NCBI GenBank assembly: GCA_947258845.1
Contig: CAMYJZ010000054.1
Location: 1 to 38,509, forward strand
Length of the DNA stretch: 38,509 nucleotides
Source of the DNA: an uncultured Ectothiorhodospiraceae bacterium
Lineage (GTDB): Bacteria; Pseudomonadota; Gammaproteobacteria; UBA9214
Reading direction: 5' to 3'
Part shown: piece by piece, positions 16,881 to 24,445 of the stretch
How the letters are laid out: each line of letters opens with the position of its first letter
Numbering within the stretch: the stretch's first letter is position 1
Notes under the pieces: model-generated
Database searches by the model: none
What the model was told of the DNA's origin: nothing
The model's input: the letters and a program-made list of their open reading frames with translations, nothing else
Position numbers and translations under genes: made by a program

Positions 16881-17282
16881 CTAGAAAAGTTTCTTTGCCA
16901 TGCCGAGCAGGCCGCTGGCATCGCCCAGTAATGAGCCGCCACTGCTCGATTTGTCGATAATCTGCGGTAATGCATCTTTCAGACCATCCAGTAACGATCC
17001 TTCATCGGTGTTGAGTTCAGATGCCATGGCGGCAATCTTGTCACTACCGACGACTTCCCGGACCTGGTCACTTGATATGTCTGCATTATCACCATCACCC
17101 AGCCAGGACTCGGCGATTGATCCCAGCCCCTTGCCTTGCATGGCCGAGATGATGCCGCCGAGGTTTGACTGCCCTTCGCCACCGGATAACAAGCCGCCCA
17201 GTGAGGACGCAACCGCACCCGAATTTGCGCCGGTGCCCAGCTTGCTGGCTAACAATTGTGTGCCCAGTTTCATAAGATCCAT
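16881..17282 (-). CDS. YidB-like (DUF937) protein
   Basis: 133 residues from ATG 17282, with AGGAG 8 nt upstream. The composition is Gly/Ser/Leu-rich (ASSLGGLLSGGEGQ). The conserved middle and C-terminal parts, IAESWLGDGDNADISSDQV, then ALPQIIDKSSSGG and GLLGMAKKLF, match the YidB/DUF937 family (E. coli YidB, 132 residues). The family has no defined activity and has no classical signal peptide here. It stands alone, convergent with ybiT across the repeat field and divergent from the nuclease operon. Confidence 0.8.
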   Translation of the reverse strand: MDLMKLGTQLLASKLGTGANSGAVASSLGGLLSGGEGQSNLGGIISAMQGKGLGSIAESWLGDGDNADISSDQVREVVGSDKIAAMASELNTDEGSLLDGLKDALPQIIDKSSSGGSLLGDASGLLGMAKKLF

Positions 17283-17344
17283 GGTATTTCTCCTGATTTG
17301 CCTTATTTTTTAAATGATTAAATGGGGCTGGAGCACGATAATTC

Positions 17345-17402
17345 TTGTACCCTGCACCCTTCCATTTGAGGGACTTTGTACCCTAGAGTAAACGGGTGCA
17401 GG
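17345..17402. promoter_or_regulatory. Direct and inverted repeats upstream of the nuclease operon
   Basis: The 9-mer TTGTACCCT occurs at 17345-17353 and again at 17376-17384, 31 nt apart (about three helical turns). CCTGCACCC (17351-17359) is mirrored by GGGTGCAGG (17394-17402). The arrangement resembles a paired operator in the divergent spacer between the YidB-like gene and the exonuclease gene. No regulator gene is adjacent. Confidence 0.35.
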
Positions 17403-17489
17403 AGTAAATGGATTCAGACCGGTTGAATTGTAATAAATTATGCAGGCACATCAGTCGACCCGAAAGACAGGATTGAATACGTATTTATT

Positions 17490-18176
17490 ATGAACAGCTG
17501 CAGCCAGAAAAAAGCTGACACGGTCATCGTTCTTGATTTCGAGACTACCGGCCTGTCTCCAGATCACGGAGACCGGGCTATCGAGATCGGTGCGGTGCGC
17601 ATTGAGGATGGCAGGATTACCGGCCGGTTCCAGCAGTTGATGAATCCCGGCAGGCGGATAAGCCCTTTCATCGAGGCCTATACCGGTATCACCAATCCCA
17701 TGTTGCGCGATGCCCCGGCCTGCAGTGAGGTGATGGCTGAATTAAGTGAGTTCATAGAGGATTTCGATATCGTTGCACATAACGCCTCCTTTGACAGGCG
17801 TTTCCTCGAGGCCGAGCTGAAGCAGATTCGGCAGCGTTTCAACGGTGATTTCGCCTGCTCCATGCTGGTGTCCCGGCGCGTCTATCCCGATGCCCCCAAC
17901 CACAAGCTGGGTACCCTGGTGGAGTACAAGGTTCTTCCCACCGATGGTACCTTCCACCGTGCGCTGGCCGATGCAGAGATGACGACGCATCTCTGGCTAC
18001 GAATGCTGGATGACATCGCGCACAGGCATCGTATTGAAAGCATCCCGTTTTCTCTCATGCAGGAGCTGTCGACGGTGTCAAGGGCTTCCGCAACATCTTT
18101 CTTGCAGCGCGCAGGAGAGCGCATGAAAAATAAATCCGTTCCCTATTCTGTGACCGAATTGATCGAGGATGCGTGA
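17490..18176 (+). CDS. DEDDh 3'-5' exonuclease (DnaQ/PolC epsilon-like)
   Basis: 228 residues. The exonuclease motifs are complete: D16 and E18 in LDFETTG, D102 in [12 protein letters not shown]156 and D161 in [11 protein letters not shown]. They place it in the DEDDh family of Mg-dependent 3'-5' exonucleases related to DNA polymerase III epsilon. The C-terminal 50 residues ([19 protein letters not shown] onward) lack the epsilon tail for polymerase binding, so this is a stand-alone nuclease rather than a replication proofreader. Its TGA (18174-18176) ends one base before the ATG at 18178 of the DUF2130 gene, so the two are almost certainly cotranscribed and translationally coupled. Confidence 0.9.
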   Translation: MNSCSQKKADTVIVLDFETTGLSPDHGDRAIEIGAVRIEDGRITGRFQQLMNPGRRISPFIEAYTGITNPMLRDAPACSEVMAELSEFIEDFDIVAHNASFDRRFLEAELKQIRQRFNGDFACSMLVSRRVYPDAPNHKLGTLVEYKVLPTDGTFHRALADAEMTTHLWLRMLDDIAHRHRIESIPFSLMQELSTVSRASATSFLQRAGERMKNKSVPYSVTELIEDA

Positions 18177-18177
18177 C

Positions 18178-19446
18178 ATGGAAGAGCATACGAACAAGGT
18201 CAAATGCCCCAATTGCGGCCAGGAGATCGATGTCAGCGATCTCCTGTATCACCAGCTGGATGATGAGCTAAGTGAGAAATACAGGCAGGCCCTGGCAGAT
18301 GAGAAACGGAAATTCGACAGCCAGTCTGCATCCCTGCAGCAGGAGAAGCAGGAACTGGAGAAGGAAAAGCGGGAAATCGTGGAGCGCATCGGGGATGGCG
18401 TCAGGGAGGGTGTGAAGGCCGAGGTCAGGCGGCTGGAGAAAAAACTCCGGCAGGAGGCCGAGGAGGAGAAATCGGAACAGATCCAGGCACTGCAGGATGA
18501 GCTTAACCGCAAGTCCGGGCAGTTGAAGGAATTCAACAAGGCCAAGTCGGAGATCGAACGGCTGAAACGCGAGAAAAGCGAACTCAGGGACGCTATCGAG
18601 GCCGAATCACTGAAGCGTCTGAACGCGACTCTGGAAAAGGAGCGCGCGATAATCCAGAAGGCCGAGGAGGAGAAGAGCCAGCTGAAGGTCTCGGAGCGTG
18701 AGCAGATTATCGAGTCGCTCAAGCAGCAGTTGAAGGAGGCGCAACGCAAGGCCGAGCAGGGTTCGATGCAGTTGCAGGGCGAGGTCCAGGAACTGGGGAT
18801 AGAGGCGTGGCTGCGGGACAACTTCCCGCTGGATACCATCGAGGAAATCAAGAAAGGTGCGCGCGGTGCGGACTGCCTGCAGATCATCCACACGCGGACG
18901 CGACAGAATTGCGGTTCAATCTACTACGAGAGCAAGCGGACAAAGGCATTCCAGGCCAGCTGGATCGACAAGTTCAAGAGCGACATCAGGGACAAGGGTG
19001 CGGATATCGGGGTTCTGGTCACCGAGGTCATGCCCGCCGACATGGAGCGGATGGGCTTCAGGGACGGTGTCTGGGTCTGCTCGTTCAATGAATTCAAGGG
19101 GTTGTGCACGGTGCTCAGGGAGTCCGTGATCCAGCTGAGTCGTGCCATCGCCACCCAGGAAAACAAGGGTGACAAGATGGGCATGCTCTACGATTTTCTC
19201 ACCGGCAACGAATTCCGTCTCCAGATCGAGGCAATCGTGGAAGGCTTTACCCAGATGCAGGCCGATCTCGAGTCGGAGAAGAGGTCATTGCAGGGTATCT
19301 GGAAGAAGCGGGAGAAGCAGATCGACAAGGTCCTGCACAATACCAACTTCATGTACAGTTCGATCAAGGGGATCGCGGGCAACGCGATCCAGTCAGTGCC
19401 ATTGCTGGAGTTGCCTCCCGGTGATGAGGAGACGGATGCAGACTAG
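18178..19446 (+). CDS. DUF2130 protein: zinc-ribbon-like start, coiled coil, PD-(D/E)XK-like nuclease domain
   Basis: 422 residues. It starts with one CPNCG pair (C10, C13), then a coiled coil of about 170 residues rich in Glu, Lys and Gln (about 35-205). The C-terminal DUF2130 domain follows (GAELGI-like region from about 210 to 415). Here D232 in RGADCLQIIH and E251-S-K253 in YYESKRTKAF match the spacing of a PD-(D/E)XK nuclease core; this assignment is my inference. The layout resembles RmuC, a coiled-coil nuclease-like protein. ATG 18178 is chosen because GAGG is 9 nt upstream; ATG 18169 would overlap the exonuclease stop. It is the second gene of an operon with the DEDDh exonuclease. Confidence 0.85.
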   Translation: MEEHTNKVKCPNCGQEIDVSDLLYHQLDDELSEKYRQALADEKRKFDSQSASLQQEKQELEKEKREIVERIGDGVREGVKAEVRRLEKKLRQEAEEEKSEQIQALQDELNRKSGQLKEFNKAKSEIERLKREKSELRDAIEAESLKRLNATLEKERAIIQKAEEEKSQLKVSEREQIIESLKQQLKEAQRKAEQGSMQLQGEVQELGIEAWLRDNFPLDTIEEIKKGARGADCLQIIHTRTRQNCGSIYYESKRTKAFQASWIDKFKSDIRDKGADIGVLVTEVMPADMERMGFRDGVWVCSFNEFKGLCTVLRESVIQLSRAIATQENKGDKMGMLYDFLTGNEFRLQIEAIVEGFTQMQADLESEKRSLQGIWKKREKQIDKVLHNTNFMYSSIKGIAGNAIQSVPLLELPPGDEETDAD

Positions 19447-19457
19447 TGGATGGACGG

Positions 19458-19633
19458 AGCAATCGCGCCTGCACCCGATTGAGTACCAGCATTAACGAGG
19501 CGCTCCTGCAGGGGCGTCGACTATCGCAGCGGCGCTTTGCAGGCGCGATGGTTTTATCGTAAATAAGGTTGCGCCTGCGAGGTGTTTCCACAGCGGTATC
19601 GATTGCTGCAGGAGCGCTTTGCAAGTGCGATTG
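19458..19633. repeat. Array of at least four REP-like half elements
   Basis: Alternating orientations of ATCGCGCCTGC...GAGGCGCTCCTGCAG, CGGCGCTTTGCAGGCGCGAT, TTGCGCCTGCGAGGTGTTTCC and CTGCAGGAGCGCTTTGCAAGTGCGATT. They belong to the same family as 16585-16649, with lower conservation. They fill the gap between the nuclease operon and the next gene. Confidence 0.65.
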
Positions 19634-19666
19634 TTTGAACTGTCATTTCGTTAATGGAGAATGTGT

Positions 19667-20077
19667 ATGTTTTCACCTATAGAAATACCCTTTGGCTGTG
19701 TGATGATGTTCAACGTGGTTGACCTGAAGGACGGCGTCACTGTCGAGGATGTCGAGCTGGCGCTTGGCGAGATGTGCAATGTCGTGAAGAACACCTACGG
19801 TGACGATAAGGGTGGCTTTATCGCAGGGCAGGTCTACAAGTATTCGGGCTTTGTGTCCGAAGAGGGTAGCGTTGGCGATGCCCCGGAGGACAACCAGACC
19901 GCTGCCAAGATCAAGCAGGGTGAACTGGCCATCGTGACCTTCTGGGAATCGTTTGATCAGCACGAGAAGTCGCACGCCGACAGGATCTTCAAAGAGAAAT
20001 TCCAGGCGCTGGCGGAATTCTGCGACGAGACCTATGAGCTGGGTTACCAGATGCTCTGGCAGGGCGTTCCGGAATAA
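19667..20077 (+). CDS. Conserved-looking protein of unknown family, possible alpha/beta-barrel dimer
   Basis: 136 residues from ATG 19667, which has GGAG 7 nt upstream; ATG 19661 is too close to that site. I do not recognise the family. A beta-strand start (FGCVMMFNVVDLKDGVT), two helices (VEDVELALGEMCNVVKNTY and SHADRIFKEKFQALAEFCDETYE split by strands) and the strand LAIVTFWESFDQHEKSHAD resemble a ferredoxin-like dimeric alpha/beta barrel (Dabb/ABM type), where the phrase WES.....H is common. There is no signal peptide. It may be a soluble cytoplasmic protein. It stands between the REP array and the phosphoesterase gene, 105 nt before the latter. Confidence 0.65.
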   Translation: MFSPIEIPFGCVMMFNVVDLKDGVTVEDVELALGEMCNVVKNTYGDDKGGFIAGQVYKYSGFVSEEGSVGDAPEDNQTAAKIKQGELAIVTFWESFDQHEKSHADRIFKEKFQALAEFCDETYELGYQMLWQGVPE

Positions 20078-20182
20078 GGCAGGCAACAGCGAGCCGGATC
20101 GGCCTTCCCCGTGGGCATGACCCGGAAGGCGGAGAGGACCTCGCTGGTGCGGGAGTTGGCAGAGTGATGACGGGTGGCTGAC

Positions 20183-20815
20183 ATGACAGCAATCGGTTTA
20201 ATCAGCGATGTCCATGCAACGCCCTCCCCGGTGGCAGAGGCCCTGTCCCTGTTCGAGCGGGCGGGTGTGGAACAGGTCTTCTGTGCCGGTGACATTGCAG
20301 GCTACCGGGATCAGCTGGAGCAGACCGTAGCGCTGCTGTTGGAAAGCGGCTGTCAGACCGTCATGGGCAATCATGACCTGCTGTACCTGGATCATTATGC
20401 CGACGAGCCCGGCAACGGAGTCGTGGCGTTTCTGAAGCAACTGCCGGCATCGATCGATACCACCATTGCCGGCAAACGGGTGTACATGGTGCATGCCCAT
20501 CCGCCGGATGCCTGCCACGGGGGCATCAAGTTGCTGGACCCGCAGGGTGAGGTGCGGCCTGACCGGGTGGCGCTCTGGTCGGAGCAGTTGCAGTCATTCG
20601 AAAGCGACGTGCTGGTGGTCGGGCATACCCACCAGGTGTTTGCCGAGCGCGTGGGCAATACCCTGGTGGTCAACCCGGGCAGCTCGGCGTTCAATCATTC
20701 CTGCGCGGTTCTGCGCCTGCCGGAAATGACCGTGGAGGTGTTTGCCCTGTCCGGAAAGGCAGTCGAGAAGACCTGGAACTGGGGGAAACAGGTGTCGGGA
20801 GTCGTTATACCCTGA
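20183..20815 (+). CDS. YfcE/MJ0936-type metallophosphoesterase
   Basis: About 210 residues. The calcineurin-like signature is complete: SDVHA near the start, AGDIAGY, MGNHD, MVHAHP and GHTHQ. These residues bind two metal ions. The short fold without inserts matches the YfcE/MJ0936 group, which hydrolyses phosphodiesters or phosphomonoesters; the natural substrate is uncertain. ATG 20183 is chosen with GGTGG upstream, though an in-frame GTG at 20174 adds three residues. It stands on the same strand as the unknown protein before it and the hydrolase fusion after it, but the 88-nt gap with its own -10 box separates it from the latter. Confidence 0.85.
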   Translation: MTAIGLISDVHATPSPVAEALSLFERAGVEQVFCAGDIAGYRDQLEQTVALLLESGCQTVMGNHDLLYLDHYADEPGNGVVAFLKQLPASIDTTIAGKRVYMVHAHPPDACHGGIKLLDPQGEVRPDRVALWSEQLQSFESDVLVVGHTHQVFAERVGNTLVVNPGSSAFNHSCAVLRLPEMTVEVFALSGKAVEKTWNWGKQVSGVVIP

Positions 20816-20867
20816 TTCAATACAGGATTGTGCCCGTGGGGCGTTCCTGCTGCAGGGCTGATATGTA

Positions 20868-20873
20868 TATACT
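20868..20873 (+). promoter_or_regulatory. Candidate -10 box TATACT for the hydrolase/MBL fusion gene
   Basis: TATACT in ATGTATATACTCTTAAAATAG is 31 nt before ATG 20904, followed by an AAGGA ribosome-binding site (7 nt spacing). No matching -35 is seen. A GTGCCCGTGGGGCGTTCCTGC REP-like half element lies just upstream. Confidence 0.4.
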
Positions 20874-20903
20874 CTTAAAATAGAATTAATAAAGGATCTT
20901 CAC

Positions 20904-22703
20904 ATGCACATGAAATTCACGGTTTTTTTGTTCACTGGTTTCCTGTTTGCCAACAGCCCGGCGGCTGCCGAACCGGCGCCCGAGGACAATTCCTGGTGGT
21001 GGAACGATGCCTGGTGGAATAACGGCCAGATCGAGGCGCCGGACAATTACACCATCGAGACCGCCTGGACCAGCTACCAGAGTGGTGACGTGGAAGTGCC
21101 GGCCCTGGTGGCGCGGCCGGCGGATGATGGAAAATACCCCGCGGTGTTGTTCGTGCACGGCCGGCGCGGGCTGGATGAACTGATCCAGCGTCACGCAAAG
21201 CGGGTTGCGGCGCGCGGCTTCGTGGTGCTGGCGCCGGATATCTACAAGGCGCACTTTCTCGGCACCCATCCCATCGAGCACGATTACGATCTGGAGAAGG
21301 ATATCGACGCGGCGGTGGACGTGTTGCTGGCGCGCGAAGATATCAGCACGGACAGGGCCTGCCTGTATTCGCATACCCGCGGCGGCTACTACACCCTCAA
21401 GGTGGCGACCACCTTCAAACGGCAGGAAAAAGACATCGGCTGTTACGTCTCCTACTATCCCCACCTGCAGGACCCGAATGCGCCCGAGCCACAGCAGGTC
21501 TATGGCTATGCGCCCGAGATCGATGAGCTGACCCTGCCGATGCTGGTATTTATCGGTGACGAGGAACAGTACCAGCGCCGTCGCGTGATCGAGACCAGTA
21601 TCGATGTGATGCAGGACAAGGGCCTGGATGCGCGCCTGATCATCTATCCAGGGGTTGGGCGCGGTTTTGATTTTCGTCCCGAGAACGTACGCAGCTTCGC
21701 CGATGACCTGGCCTCGAAAGATGCCGTGCAGCGGGCGGCGAAGTTCATGCGCAGGCACCTGGCAAAGCCGGCGGTGAGTGAGGTCACGGCCGAGCCGCTG
21801 ACGGGTGAGGCGCTGTATAACAGCGACAAGGCCCCTGGATCGGTGCTTTACGATCTGCCGCAGGAGGTGGTACCAGGGGTATGGTCCGCGATCGGGGCGA
21901 CGGCACCGGGTACCTATGCCAATTCCGGGCACAACAACAATCTCTCGTTCGTGATTACCGACGCGGGTGTGCTGGTGGTCAACGCCGGGGGCAATTACCT
22001 GCTGGCCAGGGGCCTGCATGACGAGATTAAAAAGGTCACCGACCAGCCGGTGAAATACGTGGTACTGGAGAACGGCCAGGGCCATGCCATGCTGGGCTCT
22101 AGCTACTGGCAGGAGCAGGGTGCAAAAGTGATCGCCCATGTCGATGCCGCGCACGAGATCGAGGAAGAGTCGTTCGCGCTGCTGGAGGTCATGCAGGGGC
22201 GCGTGAAGGAGAAGGCAGAGGGGACGAAGGTCGTGATCCCGGACGAGACCTTCGAGGACAAAAAGATCATCGAGCTGGGTGGCGAGCGCATCGAGTTGCT
22301 GAACATCGGCCCGGCACACAGCCCCGGCGATATCATTGTCTGGCTGCCCGGCAAGAAACTGGTGATCTCGGGCGACATGGCCTTTCACCAGCGCATGCTG
22401 CCCTTGTTCGAACACACCGATTCAAAGGCATGGATCGAGACCTGGGACACGTTCGAGGCGCTGGGCGCCGAGGTGGTGATCCCCGGTCACGGCGGGCCCA
22501 CCGACATGGCGACGGTGCGGAAGTACACCCGCGATTATCTGGTGTACCTGCGCGAGAAGATCGGCGAAGTGATCGAGAACGGCGGTACCCTGCAGGAGGC
22601 CTACGAGATCGACCAGTCGCCGTACATGCACCTGCCGACGGCCGAGTTCCTGGCCAAGCGCAACGCGGGTCAGGTATTCCAGAGCATGGAGTTCGAGTTC
22701 TAG
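20904..22703 (+). CDS. Exported fusion of dienelactone-hydrolase-like and metallo-beta-lactamase-like domains
   Basis: 599 residues. A Sec signal peptide (1-22) and a Trp-rich linker (WWWNDAWWNN, 31-40) precede an alpha/beta-hydrolase domain of the DLH type (about 45-290). A metallo-beta-lactamase (MBL) domain follows (about 315-540), then a helical C-terminus. Both active sites look altered. In the hydrolase the nucleophile position GxCxGG reads SHTRGG (Thr158) and the His turn reads GVGRGF (Arg253); D219 remains. In the MBL domain the THxHxDH segment is replaced by ENGQGHA (389-395), while the later ligands H472, D491 and H529 (PAHSPGD, SGDMAFH, IPGHGG) survive. I infer a non-canonical or binding role. 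Its stop overlaps the convergent small ORF by 3 nt. Confidence 0.8.
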   Translation: MHMKFTVFLFTGFLFANSPAAAEPAPEDNSWWWNDAWWNNGQIEAPDNYTIETAWTSYQSGDVEVPALVARPADDGKYPAVLFVHGRRGLDELIQRHAKRVAARGFVVLAPDIYKAHFLGTHPIEHDYDLEKDIDAAVDVLLAREDISTDRACLYSHTRGGYYTLKVATTFKRQEKDIGCYVSYYPHLQDPNAPEPQQVYGYAPEIDELTLPMLVFIGDEEQYQRRRVIETSIDVMQDKGLDARLIIYPGVGRGFDFRPENVRSFADDLASKDAVQRAAKFMRRHLAKPAVSEVTAEPLTGEALYNSDKAPGSVLYDLPQEVVPGVWSAIGATAPGTYANSGHNNNLSFVITDAGVLVVNAGGNYLLARGLHDEIKKVTDQPVKYVVLENGQGHAMLGSSYWQEQGAKVIAHVDAAHEIEEESFALLEVMQGRVKEKAEGTKVVIPDETFEDKKIIELGGERIELLNIGPAHSPGDIIVWLPGKKLVISGDMAFHQRMLPLFEHTDSKAWIETWDTFEALGAEVVIPGHGGPTDMATVRKYTRDYLVYLREKIGEVIENGGTLQEAYEIDQSPYMHLPTAEFLAKRNAGQVFQSMEFEF

Positions 22704-22951
22704 ACCACCCCTGAACGGGCATCAAGAGATAGCATTTCGGTGTAAGCAGCACACTGTAAGCCAGTAGGGTGAAGAACTGGCCCGGCTGAGTTCCAGACTT
22801 CCTCGATGTGGCTCCTGAGTAGTTCCCGGTCGCGCCGGCGCTCCAGCTTTTTGCGTGCCAGGGCATTGCGCCGGCGTGCATTACTGTCTTTGCGTCCATG
22901 CATAGCATCGGCTTTTTTGTTTGCTGCTTCAAAATCGATATACGTGCGCAC
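22700..22951 (-). CDS. Small basic protein, third ORF of the small-ORF cluster
   Basis: 83 residues from GTG 22951, with a perfect GGAGG 8 nt upstream. Almost all of the first 55 residues are charged (FEAANKKADAMHGRKDSN, then NALARKKLERRRDRELLRSH), giving a basic helix; the end is hydrophobic but short. A loose resemblance to the PA3496-type small envelope-integrity proteins (RR..E..R pattern) is noted but unproven. Its start overlaps the end of the upstream small ORF by 23 nt in another frame, suggesting translational coupling. Its TAG overlaps the stop of the convergent hydrolase/MBL gene. Confidence 0.5.
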   Translation of the reverse strand: MRTYIDFEAANKKADAMHGRKDSNARRRNALARKKLERRRDRELLRSHIEEVWNSAGPVLHPTGLQCAAYTEMLSLDARSGVV

Positions 22952-23153
22952 GATCAAATCCTCCATAAGTTGCATTATCAAGTGAGCCGGGCGTGACATG
23001 TGCCTGACCAGTCAGGGGGCTCAGATACAAAGCAGAGGGTCGCTCTCCAGGTGATCCCGTCAGCATCAATAAAAGCAGACCGGTCATCGCCAGCAGCAGC
23101 ATGAAGGACGGCCATGGGAAGTGGCGACACGATTGGCAAAATTTTGACGACAT
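22929..23153 (-). CDS. Small membrane protein, second ORF of the small-ORF cluster
   Basis: 74 residues from ATG 23153, with AGGAGG 5 nt upstream. The N-terminus carries CQSC (residues 6-9) and is followed by one strong membrane helix (about 17-34, FMLLLAMTGLLLLMLTG). The soluble C-terminal part (residues 35-74) has no recognised motif. I do not recognise the family. A long hairpin (23178-23214) lies 17 nt before the ribosome-binding site. Downstream the next small ORF starts inside its last codons. The cluster faces the MerR-type regulator. Confidence 0.55.
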   Translation of the reverse strand: MSSKFCQSCRHFPWPSFMLLLAMTGLLLLMLTGSPGERPSALYLSPLTGQAHVTPGSLDNATYGGFDRAHVYRF

Positions 23154-23177
23154 GGGTACCTCCTCTGGCTGTTACTG

Positions 23178-23214
23178 ACCTCATCCGTCCCGAAAAACAC
23201 GGGACGGGTGAGGT
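23178..23214. other. 15-bp hairpin between two small ORFs
   Basis: Arms 23178-23192 and 23200-23214 pair over 15 bp with a single G-U pair and a 7-nt loop. There is no T-tract on either side, so it is not a simple terminator. Lying between the stop of the 43-residue ORF and the ribosome-binding site of the 74-residue ORF, it may protect or process the transcript. Confidence 0.65.
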
Positions 23215-23273
23215 AGTAAACTGTTCCGTTATCAGGGTCTGTCCAGCAGGCGTTGTCTGGGCCCACTGTCCGG

Positions 23274-23405
23274 CTAGACGATGGACATTGCCTGCAGGGC
23301 AGCTGCCACTACCATCAGCAGCAAGGGTGTTGCCAAAAAGCCAATAAGTATCTGAGATAGACGGTAATCTTCTGTACCCATCCGCATCGTGGTTGCATTT
23401 TTCAT
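23274..23405 (-). CDS. Small membrane protein, 43 residues, first ORF of the small-ORF cluster
   Basis: ATG 23405 has AGGAGG 7 nt upstream, so translation is likely. The product has a charged N-terminal half (MRMGTEDYRL) and one membrane helix (about 19-42, LIGFLATPLLLMVVAAALQAM). There is no known family. It is the first ORF downstream of a divergent spacer that carries TGTACA and TTGTATA elements and the MerR-type regulator on the other strand, so regulation by that protein is plausible. Too short for routine gene calling. Confidence 0.6.
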   Translation of the reverse strand: MKNATTMRMGTEDYRLSQILIGFLATPLLLMVVAAALQAMSIV

Positions 23406-23436
23406 GGCTTGTCCTCCTGTACGGGATGCGACATTA

Positions 23437-23453
23437 TGTACACATCTTGTATA
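23437..23453. promoter_or_regulatory. Possible LitR/CarH-type operator in the divergent spacer
   Basis: TGTACA (23437-23442) and TTGTATA (23447-23453) are separated by 4 nt, about 30-50 nt upstream of the small-ORF cluster start. Members of the LitR/CarH group of MerR proteins bind TGTACA-like repeats, and a broken member is encoded 100 nt away. A second AT-rich block (TCTATATCTAGACAAAATAT) near the regulator gene may hold its own promoter. Inference from motif and neighbourhood only. Confidence 0.35.
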
Positions 23454-23549
23454 GAAAAATTAAGCCAATTAGGTTATCATGTCAAGGAAATGTAGAAGTA
23501 TTAAGTCATCTATATCTAGACAAAATATGGACAAGCCAGGAGCGGATTC

Positions 23550-24445
23550 ATGAACACGACACAAGCGGAGCAAAAGTATCGAATAGGTACAGTCGCCAGA
23601 CTCACTGGCATCAGTCCTGACACCCTGCGCATCTGGGAGCGGCGCTACCGAGTCGTACAGTGGTTGACTGCGGTGATGCCATCGGCAGTGTCGCCGGGCT
23701 GGACACCGAAATGCTCATGACCAGGTCCCTGCAGGCCTTCAGTTCGACAGAGGTCATCCAGCGGGCGCCGCGCAAGCCCTGCAGGATAATAGTCATTGGT
23801 GAGACCCTGGCGGAACGACTGCAGGCTGAGGCCTCAATCATGGAGGACTTGCAGTTAGTGGCGGCCAGCGCAACCGTCGAGGCGTGTCTCTCCGGGCGTC
23901 CGTACCCGCCCTCGGATGTGCTGGTGATCGAGATCCCGACCGTGCATGTGGATAGCGTCCGGCAGATCATTCGCTGGCTAGATGATATTGGGTCCCGAAA
24001 GGCGCTGCTTGTCTACCGATTTGCCTCGACTGAAGCCCTGCAAGGCTTGCCAGTCACACGCGTCCATTCAGTGCAGGCACCCGTGACTTCGCATGTGGTT
24101 CACAGGCTCTGCATGGGCATGCGGCCTCTACCAGTGGCAGCAGATAGTGGTCCTGGCGGGACTGATGGCAGTCTGTCAATATCACCGCGCCGTTATAGTA
24201 ACGAGACACTGGCCAGGCTGGCGCGGCTTTCGACCACCGTCAATTGCGAGTGTCCGAAACACCTGGCTGAATTGATTACCGATCTGGTGGCCTTTGAACG
24301 TTACAGCTCGGAATGTGAAAACCGACACCTCAAAGATGCTGCATTGCATGCCTATCTGCATGCCACCGCCTCGCGCGCCAGAAACCTTATCGAGGATGCG
24401 CTGGCGCATGTCATTGAAGTCGAGGGGATCCAGACAAATGAGTGA
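23550..24445 (+). pseudogene. MerR-family (LitR/CarH-like) regulator, disrupted by an internal deletion
   Basis: ATG 23550 has AGGAG 9 nt upstream and reads a MerR-type helix-turn-helix: YRIGTVARLTGISPDTLRIW then ERRYRVV. At about 23656-23662 the frame changes and the reading continues as VDCGDAIGSVAGLD, normally about 25 codons further on in LitR/CarH-like proteins. The wing and part of the HTH linker are therefore missing and the net change is 1 mod 3. The C-terminal part (CRIIVIGETLAERL to EGIQTNE) runs to TGA 24445 and resembles an effector domain, with no clear cobalamin-binding ExxH motif. An internal GTG at 23660 could start the C-terminal piece. It overlaps the DCC gene by 8 nt. Confidence 0.75.

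Noticed and set aside
20886-22415. 509-codon minus frame across the hydrolase/MBL fusion
   Set aside because: Antisense to a frame with a signal peptide, ribosome-binding site and recognisable domains.
23084-23266. 60-codon minus frame starting at GTG 23266
   Set aside because: It overlaps the second small ORF in another frame, has no ribosome-binding site, and its sequence is explained by the hairpin at 23178-23214.
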